This document shows positions 23,501-34,382 of a stretch of 64,000 nucleotides of DNA, piece by piece (position 1 is the stretch's first letter; each line of letters opens with the position of its first letter). The translations under genes and the position numbers were made by a program. The notes under the pieces were generated by a model. It had not been told where the DNA came from, did no database searches, and saw only the letters and a program-made list of their open reading frames with translations. The stretch is taken from positions 3,968,001 through 4,032,000 of the forward strand of contig CM065652.1 in the NCBI GenBank assembly GCA_033220425.1, given 5' to 3'. Source of the DNA: Lepraria neglecta (lineage: Eukaryota; Ascomycota; Lecanoromycetes; Lecanorales; Stereocaulaceae).

Positions 23501-24021
23501 TTGCTCGTTGACTAATCTATCAATTCAGCTCCGTGCTCTGGATACATTGATCTCTGTAACCAATCATGTCAGCACTCACCAGATCAAAGGCCCCTTTACC
23601 AGCTCTACCTTCCTTCCTCTCGTCCGCACATACGCCGATCAAGCTCGCTCGAAGCCAAAGCCTCTAGAGCTGGAGCGCAGCAAATCTGCCGTTCCGCTTC
23701 AAGGTATTGATGTGCCATTCCACAGCACCTATCTAAGATCAGGTATCCGTCCATTCCGGACCGCGATCAAAGACGCGATCAAGAAAGAGAACATAGACCC
23801 GCAGAAGCTGGTGCAGAAATACATACCTAACTTGACTGGCAAGCCTTTTGATATCACCAAGGAGTACTTTGAGGAGGTAGCAGAATTAACGGGCAGTTCA
23901 GAAATCAGGAGGATCTTGCAAGAGGTAAGCTGATGGCCTTGGCTTCCTATCCGTCTGTTCAGCCTACCTTCACTTGAGTTCCATGTGGTCGCTAATGAGT
24001 GGTGTCTAGTGGGATTCCTAG
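17589..24021 (+). CDS. Fatty acid synthase beta subunit of the alkylcitrate cluster
   Basis: Predicted 2054 aa in five exons: 17589-22740, 22802-23290, 23351-23466, 23529-23924 and 24010-24021. The last exon is only 12 bp and ends the protein in QEWDS, like other FAS beta chains. Domains in order: acetyltransferase (LSGHSQGIITA near residue 272); FMN enoyl reductase (MVAGMTPCTVPWDF near 595 and WTGGRGGGHHS); dehydratase hot-dog region (FNPIHVSR and GTITHGMHSSARVR near 1580); and malonyl/palmitoyl transferase (IFTGQGSQVQGMGMD near 1680 and AGHSLGEYAAL near 1823). All catalytic motifs are present and the length is normal (about 2080). It pairs with FAS alpha to form the dodecamer. Being on the far side of the cluster from FAS alpha, the two subunits bracket all the tailoring genes. 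The product chain length cannot be read from the sequence. Confidence 0.95.
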
Positions 24022-24672
24022 ATGGTCGTTGGGGTAGGCGTTGAGAATACTTCATGACAGTGAGGATAATTCAGACATTGATAGAATTTGCTTCTTGCGC
24101 AAATAGACATGTACAATCTTAACCAACTTTTCATCTCCCTCATGCGACGCCATTCTGCACTTTCCCAATCGGTCTCAATTCTGGGACTTGCGCTGCAATT
24201 ACTGCGCATAAACAGCAATGACATTATTCCGAGCTTGATCACCCCGAGCAAATCCTTCTTTCGGTGACCATCGGCACCGGGACTACATTGAAGTTCAGAA
24301 TGTCTTCTCATCCATGCCCACCTAAACCGGTCTATTCTCGAATACCCAACGTCACCACAGCTATCTCCGATGGACTTGCGCGCAAGTCCATTCGCCAGAA
24401 CTACTTCTTGATTCGCCATCATCCAGTCTCATCGCCAATCTGTGTTACCGAGCTCGCACGAAGTGAAGCCAGCTTGATAGAATGAACATTGAAGGTTTAA
24501 GGCCACGAAGTCCGCAAGCTCCTTGATTTCGCTGTTTTTCCTATAGACTGTATCACTAGACTCGCAACAATCAACATTTATTTCCTCATCATCGCTAGTC
24601 CTCTTAGTCAACATGATTCGTATCAACGTCAGCTTCAACACCTATGTGCCCACTACCCACCCTTTCGTTACG
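24022..24672. other. Intergenic region after FAS beta
   Basis: About 650 bp. It contains the FAS beta 3' region and the promoter of the small secreted protein. A 134-codon open frame on the - strand (24018-24422) has no recognisable features and was not called. Confidence 0.5.
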
Positions 24673-25186
24673 ATGCGGCTTATCTCCGCGCTGAGTGTCC
24701 TCGAGCTATTCGGTCTTCGTATCACGCTGGCACCACAAAGCCGTGAGTAATGCAATCATCCCAAAGGTGCAAGAGAGTCTGACTGCTAATGCTTCACCAG
24801 TCGACCTTCCAGGAATCGGCAAATTCAGCATCGACTCAACGCAAGCCCTCGGTAGCCTCGCACCAGCACTCTCAGACGAGGCAAAGAAAGCATTAGACAT
24901 ATCGAATGTCCACCCAAGTCAAGCTGTCGTTGGACTTGCGCCCGTGCTGTCTGATGCAGCCAAGGATGCTCTCGCAATGGCCAACATCCATCCTGATCAG
25001 GCTATTACCAGCGTCGAGCCCAAATTGCCCGACAAGGCCAAGAACACCTTGGACCTAGCGAAGGCCATGCACTCTCACATCTCTACACAGCTCTTCAATG
25101 GGCAGATTGATGAGAAGGACGCGTTGGCTGCTCAAGCTACGCTGTTCAAGGTTGCCAAACCTTCTGTTACTAAACTGGGATTCTGA
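24673..25186 (+). CDS. Small secreted protein with three internal repeats
   Basis: Predicted 151 aa in two exons: 24673-24742 and 24801-25186. An in-frame ATG 60 bp upstream (24613) would add 20 polar residues. The ATG at 24673 is preferred because it puts a signal-peptide-like stretch (LISALSVLELFGLRITLA) at the N-terminus. After it come three similar units of about 26-28 residues: QALGSLAPALSDEAKKALD, QAVVGLAPVLSDAAKDALA and QAITSVEPKLPDKAKNTLD, the first two followed by NVHP or NIHP. The mature part has no cysteine. I do not recognise the family. It is the first gene beyond FAS beta and could be an unrelated secreted or wall protein. Confidence 0.65.
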
Positions 25187-25472
25187 GTGCGTGAACAACG
25201 GAGTGGAGATGGCTGGAGATTAATGGATTGCAATCATGGCGGCGAATACAGGAGGAAGGAAGTATGAAACACATATACTATTGTAGAAGATAACGGCTCT
25301 TCTGTCATCATTGGTATTTCTCCGATTGCCTAGAGCCCGTGGTAAATGCACCATTCCAAGAATAAGTCCACACATCTGTCAGACGAGTACACTGTTCTCA
25401 ATTCGCAACCCACATGGCCAAACTGCTCATCCTTTACCCATCCAAGAACTCAATTGAACCTCCATGGCCGTC

Positions 25473-26206
25473 TCATGCATTTGCTTCAATGTCTTGGTAG
25501 TCGTCTCTGTACTGTTCCGGTAGAAGCATAGACTGACTTGCACCATCATCCACTTTCCCAGCCTGTCGCTTCGCTTTGTGGTGACAGTCGGCGCAGCAAG
25601 TACTGCCATAGCCCATGTTGAGAAAGATACCCGGAAGATTTTGAAGCGCAATGAATCCGTGAATGCCACTGAACACCCCACAGAAGTCAGAAAGCCTATT
25701 CCATTACCAAAATATTTGACCATTTGTGCTTACCAGCAAGCCATCCAAGGCACCGAATTATAGGCATAAAGCACGATTGGGGCGTTGGTGTTGTACAAGT
25801 CGTTCATGATAATGCCATTTGCGATGAGAAGGGCCAAGTAGCCCAGAAAGCCAAGCGAATCGAAGAACACCAAGGTGTTCAATGATAACACGTGCTTGGT
25901 TTTGAAGATCCGATCGGAGTGCGAGGCTAGATCAGCGCAATTCCACAAGAAGGAATTAAAAAGCTGCGAGTCCTGTTAGAACTCACTTTCCGTTCAATCA
26001 ATCGTGCGAGGACTTACAACGATTGATGCCCATGTTGTCAGGTACTTTGGAGCGTCACTCCGGTCATTGACGAATGCGACTATGAGCGAAATGAAATTGA
26101 GAATGCTGCCAAGCAGGATTGATGAAATGGCTATCGTACGAAGATGGCAACGCTTGTGAGACTTCAAGGATTGAAGCACGTCAGGTATTTCATCGAGTGC
26201 CATCAT
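25473..26206 (-). CDS. Small membrane protein of unknown function
   Basis: Predicted 207 aa in three exons: 26206-26018, 25972-25734 and 25668-25473. Hydrophobic segments occur at about residues 24-45 (RTIAISSILLGSILNFISLI), 95-110 (GFLGYLALLIANGII) and 140-160. A cysteine/histidine-rich stretch (STCCADCHH) and a polar tail follow. Intron ends are good (GTAAGT/AACAG and GTAAGC/TTCAG). The family is not recognised. Exon 3 is the least certain part. Confidence 0.55.
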
Positions 26207-26761
26207 CGTTGGTATACAGGAAACAACATGAGATGCTGCAAGAAAATGTTGAGATCAAGAGAAGGCGTGCAGTGCAATTTAAATGAGAATTAGGCAGAGA
26301 GGCTGCCACCTGAGTGTGAGTGCTACGTATTACTTGAATCCTTCAGGATGCACAGCCCTTGACGAAGACGGGAAGGCGCTGCTTGCGAGATCCAACTCTG
26401 TGAGCCATTGCGCCGCCTTAGCCCCCAAGGCGAAAACCCCTGCAAAGCATTTGAGCAGCCTATGCACGTACTCGAATGGCCCCGAAGGACAATTTTGAGT
26501 AGCTCAAAGAGTTGATGGGTGCGCGCAGAAATTGCTTACCTACCTAGAGGCAGCGGTAAAATACACTAGTACAATAGGCCGGCGAAACTTTAAATCCGAC
26601 CAATCGAGATCGAAGTTTGTCGATCCAGCAACGGAAGGGAAGGGTTTATGCGATGATCTATTATCCACCGACTCACACCCGGGTGAAGCATTTGAGAGTC
26701 ACATTCATGATAACTGCAAAACCGGATCCCCATTGACTGAAAGCTTTCTCCCGGCACAGAA
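26207..26761. other. Intergenic region
   Basis: 555 bp between a divergent membrane-protein start and the NRPS-like remnant. No supported gene or repeat. Confidence 0.5.
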
Positions 26762-29700
26762 ATGCCTTCCAAACCTGACTATGGCCAACGTCTAATCGCC
26801 TCGAGGATCGATGAGTTTGCGAAGTACGAACGTGATAATATCTGGACCTCCATACCATCGTCCAAGCCGGTTAACGGCTTCACAGATGTTACCCGGGTCA
26901 CCGGAGCTAAGGCTATAAATGTGCCTCTTACTGGATCGAGTCCACCTTTGGGCGAGGCCAAGACCAGCCGATGATTGCTTATATAGGGCCGCTAGACATT
27001 CTCTACCTCATCCTGATTGTGGCAGCAATTAAGTCTAGCTATGTGGTGAGTGCTTTGGTTATCATCACACGGTCCTCTGATTTAACTGACGGCTGTTTCC
27101 TTTTGACAGCTCTTCCCAATATCTCCCCGCCTCAATTTAGAAGACCGCATACATTTGCTACATGATACTGACTGCCATATCTTCATTCATGCTGGCACCA
27201 CACCCATTGACAACATTGAAGAAAAGTGGCATTTGAGCGTTGTCATCGATCCAGAGCACTCGGACTGACTTAAAGCTCCTCCTGTCATACAGTACCCCTA
27301 TCATGCCAGTTATGAGGAAGAGGCCAAGAAGCCTTAGGTAGTGCTCCACACGTCGAGCTCTAGTGGCCGACAAAAAGCGATACGTTGTCCGCACACTATA
27401 ATAGGTGACTGCGATCGCTCCCACTTGATCCCTCCATTGGACGGCAGAGAACCGACCTGGATAGGTGTCATAGAGCGGAATCGCGGTCGACTGTTCTGTC
27501 CCATACCTCTTTTCCATGCCGCCGGTCTCGTCAATGCCCTGGCTGTTCTAGCGTACCTAGGAGCTACAACAGTCATAGCACCAGCAGATAGAATCCCTAG
27601 CTCCGATCTGCTGGATGAGGTCCTCGACCACGGAAGCATTGATATCGCCCTCTTTCCCCCTTCGCTTCTCGAGGATATAGCCCAATGAAAGGCTTCTTTG
27701 GATCGACTGAGTAAGCTCAAAGGAGTCATCTATGGTGGAGGTGCGTCCCTTGACCTCAACTCTAGCCATCTTTCTACTCCAATGCACAACGCGCTAACTC
27801 CAATCTAAAGGCTCACTCGCTAAGGAAGCTGGTGAAAGACTTTCCAAATTCGTGAGATTGCACAATTGGCTTGGTAGCACAGAAAACGGCACAGTCAACG
27901 CCCATCTTGCCGACCCGGAGGCGTGGCAGTACTTTTGTTCCAGTCCGCCATACAGTGGCATCGACTGGAGACCTACACCACAAGACAATATATCTGAAAT
28001 CGTCTTCGTACGAGATCCGAAGACAATGGACTTCCAAGACGTCTTCAAAGTCTTTCTCGAGCTGCAGGAATTTGCCACACCTGATCTGTTTGAAAAGCAC
28101 CCTAGTAAAGCCAACCATTGGCGCCACGTTGGTAGAGCGGACGACATTTTGGTCTTCAGCAACAGAGAGAAATTGATGCCAAAGGTGACCGAGGAACTTT
28201 TATCAGCGCATCCAGCTCTTCGCTCGGCACTTTTTGTTGGGCATGGGCGCTTCAATGCAGCCGTTATTCTAGAGCCAAACGAAGTCATCAAGTCTCATCA
28301 AGATTCGGAACGACTCATTGACGAGGTCTAGGCAACGATGGAGAGCTCGAATAAGAAAGTACCCTCGCACGGCAATCTTTCTAGGCCGTATCTGATGGTT
28401 GCATCCTCCGATAATCGATTCTTGCGCACTGCTAAAGGTGAGCTGGCCAGTCTAAGCTTTGGTATACTCACTAAGCTCAATAGGAACGCTCCGGCGTGGA
28501 GCAACTATAAAAAGCTATGCAGAAGACATCAATGCCCTGTACAAAAATGCACGGACAAACCATTCAGGTTGGGCCATGAAAATTTCTACCGATGATCCAG
28601 CAGAACTCTGTGGGTCTTTGCGAAGAAAATCTACCAGGTTGCCAGGATTGATGTTGGGCCGGAAGACGATTTCTTCATTGCTAGCATGAATTCTTTGCAT
28701 GCTATGAATTTACTTGGAGTGCTTAGAAGGAGTCTATCGCAGGCTGGACGTGATGTCGATCCAGAGAAAATCCCTACGAGCTTGATCTACTCAATTCTGG
28801 CTTTGGGTCTACTCTCCAATGCGATTCAGAAGCTGCTCGATAAGAGATCCTTCTTGATTCACGAGTCTGAGAGCGAGGACCACGCAAAGGATTTTGACGC
28901 CCTCGTACAAAAATACATAGTCAAGGAGCCGCCTCTGCAGATTGGACGATCGATGGTGTCTTGTAATCTCATTGTTGTTCTTTTGACTGGCAGTACTGAC
29001 TCTTTAGGTTCGTATATCCTGGATCTCTTGCTAGATGACCCATTAGTGTCGAAAATCTACTGCCTCAATCGCAACGAGAGCGCCCGCAAGAATCAGACAG
29101 AGTCAAACACGAAGAGAGGTCTCTCAACCAACTTCAACAGTGTCTCATTTCTTGTCAGGGATCTCGCAAAGGAATCATTTAGTGTAAGTCAAGATGTGTA
29201 CCAGGAGATGTTGCAGAGCGTCAACTACATAATCCATCTGTCCCCCAGTGACCATCCCGCCATTCCATAGCCGCTGTCCACGATTTTGTAACAACAGCCG
29301 ATGTCCATGTACAGATAATCAATGGCAAGTTGACTTCAACCTCCACCTCTCACCTTTCGAACCCCAAATTGCCGGCTGCCACACGGCATCCAAGTTTGCG
29401 GGTTCAAGCGCATCTCGTGCTCCTATCGTATTTACTTCCAGCGTAGCCACAGTTCAGCGCTGGCCTCTATCGCGAGGCATGTTGATTCCAGAGACCTCAT
29501 ATTCCACCGATCTCTCGCTCTGCACTCCTGGTTACGGCTCCAGCAAGCTAGCAGCGCAGCGTATATTCGAACACGCTGCTCGAGATATGGGTGTACGCTC
29601 AGCTATACTTCGCATCGGCTAGATTGCGGGACCCGTCACCCATGGTACCTCAGGCATGTGGAGTAAGCACGAGTGGTTACCTTCGCTCATAGCGAGCTCC

Positions 29701-30138
29701 AAATACCTGGGTATGCTGCCAGATGATCTTGGTCTTACTATCAACTGGGTGCCCGTGGATCTCTGAGCTCGTATCGTGCTCGACTTGGGCGACTACATCA
29801 GGACTCAAGCTGCTCGGCAAGAGCGTGAGGGCAGCGTCGCTTACTTTCACGTAGTTGACCTGCAAGAAGCGCATTGGTCCGATGTAGTACCTGCCATCCA
29901 AGAATACTTTGACGGCCGCCTGAAATTGGTATCTTTGGCTAAGTGGTTCGAGGCGCTGGCAATCACCGAGAATGAGGATGCTGGCGTCCACAAGAACCCA
30001 GCGTTGAAGCTCTTGAGCTGGTTTCGTTCGCTCGTTAGTAGCGATGATGCGGAGGCTAAGCAGATCATACTTGATACGAAGGAGACGGAGAAACCGAGTC
30101 AGGCGATGAGACAATTGTGCTCGGTCAATGGAGATTAG
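26762..30138 (+). pseudogene. Decayed NRPS-like adenylation-thiolation-reductase gene
   Basis: The collinear parts of an AMP-binding/carrier/thioester-reductase protein are readable, but not in one frame. A domain: GFTDVTRV, MIAYIGPLDILYLILIVAAIK, the degenerate phosphate loop SSSSGRQKA (about 27360), PIPLFHAAGLVNALAVLAYLG, GSTENG (about 27873) and HWRHVGRADDILVFSN (about 28120). Carrier domain: SMNSLHAMNLLG (about 28683), with the Ser kept but Asp replaced by Asn before it. Reductase: LLTGSTDSLGSYILDLLLDD (about 28985), GSSKLAAQR (about 29535) and LRIG. Breaks seen: a frameshift near 26916, stops near 27266, 27334, 27685 and 28329, a frameshift between 28440 and 28530, a stop near 29268 and stops near 29620 and 29764. 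Two introns still look normal (27043-27110 and about 27740-27809). Such proteins reduce an acid to an aldehyde or alcohol, but this copy cannot make a full product. Confidence 0.88.
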
Positions 30139-31067
30139 ATGACCTTGTGGCTAAAGCAGTGGGGTTTCTAGCTGGCATGATGTAACACTTTTAGAATGCA
30201 CTTTGCTACCGCTAATACGATATTTCTGGCAGCTCGAAAGTGAGCAGATAGCCTTTGACGTTGACAGAATGCAAAACTAGGCTTACATTGGCAAGCACAG
30301 CGCATGCAAAGTCACGTACGTTGGGTCGGCCCTAGATGCAGCGTGCGCGCGAGCTAGCCAAGTAAGGAATTGTGTTGGGGGAGTCCTGTCCGTGAAAATG
30401 TAGACAATTACTAAGACTCTCCGTGTTCTGCATTGCGCCTATGGATGATAGAGAAAACTAGCTATCTAAAAGGTACCAAAGCACTGACAACAACAGCTGA
30501 CTAATGTAAGACGTACATTAGTGCCGAGCTGGATACTGCGTTGAGTTTAGCCGAAGTCTTACCCATGACTCCGCATCAAACACCGAGACTAGATCAAAAA
30601 CCAATAGGTGACGAAGACGACATGACTGAGCATCAGCGTATCTGACGGTATGGCAATGTGCCTGTATTCTCAGCATCGACACTTCAGCGCTTCCATCGGG
30701 CACGTCCGGCTTGCGCCTATTGGTTTAGAGTCCCCTTTCTTTCCCCTACCAATATCAATGTTCCGAAAGATTGTCAATGATTCAGCAACTGAGCTAGTTA
30801 GAAAAAGGCATATACATCGGAGCATTGTCATCTTGCTAAGCATCACCCTTCCGAGTTGATTATGGGTGTGAGGCGCATGATGAGAAGTAATGAGGTTTCC
30901 TCTTTGCTGAGCTTTTTCACTCGCGGTGCGACTTCTTGATAACCATATATATATTGGGGCCTGCTCGACGTTTTTCTTAACTCATAGCACATCTCAACAC
31001 TCTCCCTTCCCTCCAAGTCGACCCACATTGAGCAGCTAATCTATATAAACTTATCCGACTCGGCACC
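30139..31067. other. Intergenic region with TATA-like element
   Basis: About 930 bp. A TATATATAT run at 30946-30954, about 115 bp upstream of the next ATG, may be part of that gene's promoter. Nothing else is seen. Confidence 0.45.
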
Positions 31068-32056
31068 ATGAAGTTCAACGCGCGAGGTGGCATTTCTATT
31101 CTCGAGTTGTTCATTTACTTCCCCTCCATCGCAGTCGGACTATTCATCTGCTATCGCCATGGGTTCAGTCGCAGTTCTGGCTGGATCTTTACCCTCATCC
31201 TTTGCTGGATCCGCGTCATTGGCGCTTGCTGTCAGTTAGCAATATATCACGATCACTCACAAGGGCTTTTGGAGACCGTCATAATCCTGGACTCTGTCGG
31301 ACTATCACCATTACTTCTTGCAACTCTGGGCCTGCTCTCTCGCTGGTAATACCCCTTTCTTCAAGAATGGAAGTGTTCGTGGATGTCCGCTGACAGATGA
31401 TTAGTGTTGACTCGATCAATCAGCGTTCTTCCGCGTTCTTCACCACAATCCATTTCCGCGCCATCCAAATCCTTATCACTGTCGGTTTGATTCTCAGCAT
31501 CGTTGGGGGCTCGAGCAGTACTTCATCCACTGGCGTCTATAAAGTCCAGACGACCTCGAAAGTGGGGATTGTTCTATTCATCATCGCATACGTCGCACTG
31601 GCTTTGATAACAGTATTCAGCACTTTCAAGCTCTCATGCGCCGAGACTGGCGAGAAGAGATTGGTGCTAGCAGTCATTCTAGCATTACCATTCATCTTGG
31701 TGAGACTGGCCTACTCTGGACTCGCTGCTTTAGGTCACGATCATGACTTCAACCTTATCAACGGTTCTGTGGCATTGGTGGTTGTAATGTCTGTTCTGAT
31801 GGAGTTCGCAGTGGTCTTTATATACTTGCTAGTCGGCGCAAAAACGGAGTCCACTTCCGTCACTCAAAGCCGTCCCATCTCGAGCCGTCCGTGGAAGGGA
31901 GAGCTCACCAGCATTCCACGTGCCGTTGGGCATCAGAGGCAAGCCCCTTTCAGAGGCTTGGTTGGTCTAGCTGTCGCTGCAGCACATCATGCTCAACAAG
32001 ATGCCGAACTTGGGAGAGAACAGCCACCTGTGAACTCGACTCCTTCGAGGCGTTAA
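31068..32056 (+). CDS. Polytopic membrane protein, DUF7702-like (second copy of the family)
   Basis: Predicted 309 aa in two exons: 31068-31345 and 31405-32056. It has about seven hydrophobic segments (LELFIYFPSIAVGLFICY, TLILCWIRVIGACCQLAIY, IQILITVGLILSIVGG, VGIVLFIIAYVALALITVF and others) and a short polar C-terminal tail. The intron falls at the same place as in the cluster copy at 13426 (after the third hydrophobic segment), and the segment layout and WIRVIGA/VIRIIGA are shared, so the two are paralogues. They differ in tail length (about 60 versus 140 residues). Function is unknown. It lies outside the core cluster, next to the decayed NRPS-like gene. Confidence 0.8.
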
Positions 32057-32168
32057 TCGTTGTGCGAGAGTAGAGAATAGCTTCTTTTTCCGCTCTCCAC
32101 GCCTTGGTGTTCGGCCTTCACGTCTTGATCCCTGTGAGGGCGTCATACCAGAGCGAGCCTATCCTATT

Positions 32169-32879
32169 TTGACGCAGATACTGGCAAAGCGTAAAACCTC
32201 CCGCAATTGGACGTCACCGCGCGGCGTTCGCGTTGCTAAGAAGATTGTTTTTGAGATATCCTGCCATCAGGATTATTTTGGCACTCGAGGCTACAACCCA
32301 AAGACTGTCGTTCGTTTATTCTGTGATGTTAGCATCAACAGAAGATCTGATCCTCGAGTAACATCATCAAAAAACCTGCAGAAAGACCCAAGTGGTTCGA
32401 AAGGCCGCCAAAAAAGTCCTGAGCAAGGCCCTCCGATTACGTACAAACCGCTCATTCTCGAACGCTGGTTCACTCCGCGGCACAGCGAGAGTAAGACATG
32501 CTTCATTTCATGGAGCTACGACGATGACCAGCCGAACGAGCTCCCGAGCGAGGAGGGGTTCCCTACGGCTAAAGAATTCGTGAAGCAACTGGAGGTTGGA
32601 GACAGTATTGGGGTGTGGGCGCGAGTTGGAGAAGGGGAGGGCTACCACATCATTGACGGGATGAGAATGCACGCTCATTGGGCTGGAGTAGAGAAGTTAC
32701 TAATACGCTCATTGATACAGTACGACACGCGATGCTTTCAGTACACCTACCCGAGATCGGACAGAGGCGCCTATGCGCAGATGATTTTGGACACACCGCA
32801 TCTTGATTCAGTGACTGCAACCACAGACGCGGAGGCTGTTCCTATTTCTTCTCCCATCAGCCAGGAATCAGGGAGTTAG
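32169..32879 (+). CDS. Hypothetical open frame, possible gene fragment
   Basis: An open frame of 236 codons without an ATG at its start (the first codon is TTG), so the true 5' end is unknown. It contains CFISWSYDDDQP, EFVKQLEVGDSIGVWARVGEG and YHIIDGMRM. The 'GDSIGVWAR' phrase is reminiscent of C-terminal parts of several large uncharacterised fungal proteins. It may be a remnant of such a gene. No confident function. Confidence 0.35.
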   Translation: MTQILAKRKTSRNWTSPRGVRVAKKIVFEISCHQDYFGTRGYNPKTVVRLFCDVSINRRSDPRVTSSKNLQKDPSGSKGRQKSPEQGPPITYKPLILERWFTPRHSESKTCFISWSYDDDQPNELPSEEGFPTAKEFVKQLEVGDSIGVWARVGEGEGYHIIDGMRMHAHWAGVEKLLIRSLIQYDTRCFQYTYPRSDRGAYAQMILDTPHLDSVTATTDAEAVPISSPISQESGS

Positions 32880-33428
32880 AGCGTTGAATCCGTTTTGAAC
32901 CTACGGTATTCGTCGTCTGACCATGAATGCCCTTTAGCTTGAATAGTGAAAGAAGAGCGGAGATGACAAAGCCGGCTTGTCAGTCACTGATTAGCCACTT
33001 CATTGGAAATGCCAAATCTGTATTCGAACATTCGAACCGTTTCAAAATGGAACTGCCAGTTTGCTTTGAAGAAATTTCTTTCTACATTCGTTGGTACATG
33101 GTCAGTAGTGAAGGAAGAGCCAAGGTCCACAAAGGCGCTTTGTTGTTCATTCATGGCGCTTAGGTGTCGCTGATGACAGGAATCCCCGCATCCTTTCAAG
33201 ATTCTCTTGAACGCGGTCTTTGGACGAGAAAAGCGAATCTAATTTTGCAGCGAGGCATTTTTCGCTTGGAGATTCGGGCTTTGCTGGTATTAGCTTCAAT
33301 TGTCCTCTCAAGAGCTAGCCAATCTACAAAGGCTGTCAACCATATCTTCATTCCCTACATGAACCATCATCGAACTACACTACCCAACCTAGAAGCCAAT
33401 AGACCAACACATTTGTCCCAGTCCAACC
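32880..33428. other. Intergenic region
   Basis: 549 bp upstream of the first small secreted protein. No supported feature. Confidence 0.45.
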
Positions 33429-33943
33429 ATGCGATTAGCCACCTCCACGCTTTTCCTGCTCCGCGGCTTAAGCACTATCACCCTGGCTAAGTCCACTGCC
33501 ACTCACGGTGCCCTCAAGGCCCGCGATGCGTACAAAGGCCAATGGGCAAACATAAACATCACACAGTACACCACAAGGGACTGCACCGATAAGGGAATGA
33601 TGAACTACGTGAAGTACAGCGAAAGGTACTTTGGATCCGGAGAAATTACAGCAGTCAAGATCAATCGTACCCTCGATTCCACCGAACAGCTCGATTTCAG
33701 CGGTCCAGAACCTCCGGGGGCCACCAGTGCCGTTTTTCATACTGGCGTGGCTGGGGCTCCTGATGCAAGATTCCCTGAACCTAGCTGCCCTGTGTATCAG
33801 TATACTGCACCCTCAGATTGGGCTGCAACTCAATGCTATTCAATGCCACACTATCAACCAGCATGGGTAAGTCTTGCCTCCAGGGACCTATCCGCTCCAT
33901 AACTAATCTCACCGTCTAGTGCTTTGAACTTTGGCATCATTGA
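33429..33943 (+). CDS. Small secreted protein, tandem copy 1
   Basis: Predicted 153 aa in two exons: 33429-33866 and 33920-33943. The 24-bp last exon encodes CFELWHH. A signal peptide is visible (STLFLLRGLSTITLAKS), then ALKARDAY, which looks like a KR propeptide cut. The mature part has four cysteines (RDCTDK, EPSCPVY, ATQCYS and the final WCFELWHH), and N-glycosylation sequons occur (NIT, NRT). A second copy follows 0.44 kb downstream with the same intron position and the same C-terminus. The family is not recognised. It could be a secreted effector-like or antimicrobial protein, but that is only inference from size and cysteines. Confidence 0.72.
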
Positions 33944-34382
33944 CGGATTTGTTGAGGCGGCTGTCGGCCTCGTCTTTTCTATTCAAGCTACAACGTGCTC
34001 TACTAACAAGATCTTACGCTCCCACCTTCGCACTTATTTCCGCTTGAATCTAATGGGCTTTCTTTGTTCGTTAATTGACGGCTCTTATCCTAAACGGTGA
34101 ATACGCAGGTCACGTACAACAAAGGACCTTTGTGACTGACTCAAAATGCTCGAGAACAACAGATCAACACAAAATCGCCAGATTTGATGACTTTCTTTCA
34201 TCGGCCGCTTTGGACGAAAGAGATTACAGACAGCTTTAGGCTGAAAGATCTATTCTTGACTCTGACTCCCCGGCGAGGTTAGCCTAGTCTACAAGAGTCC
34301 CAAGAACCCCATTATTCTAAAAGTGTTGACTATTACAGTTCCACCATTCAGCTCGAAACAAACACATCCAAACCATCGAACC

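Noticed and set aside
263-24021. Squalestatin or maleidride cluster
   Set aside because: Those pathways use a polyketide synthase, and maleidrides need PEBP-like and ketosteroid-isomerase-like partners. Neither is present; the acyl source here is a FAS pair.
24018-24422. 134-codon frame on the - strand after FAS beta
   Set aside because: No recognisable domain, no splice context and no signal peptide; it overlaps the FAS beta 3' end.
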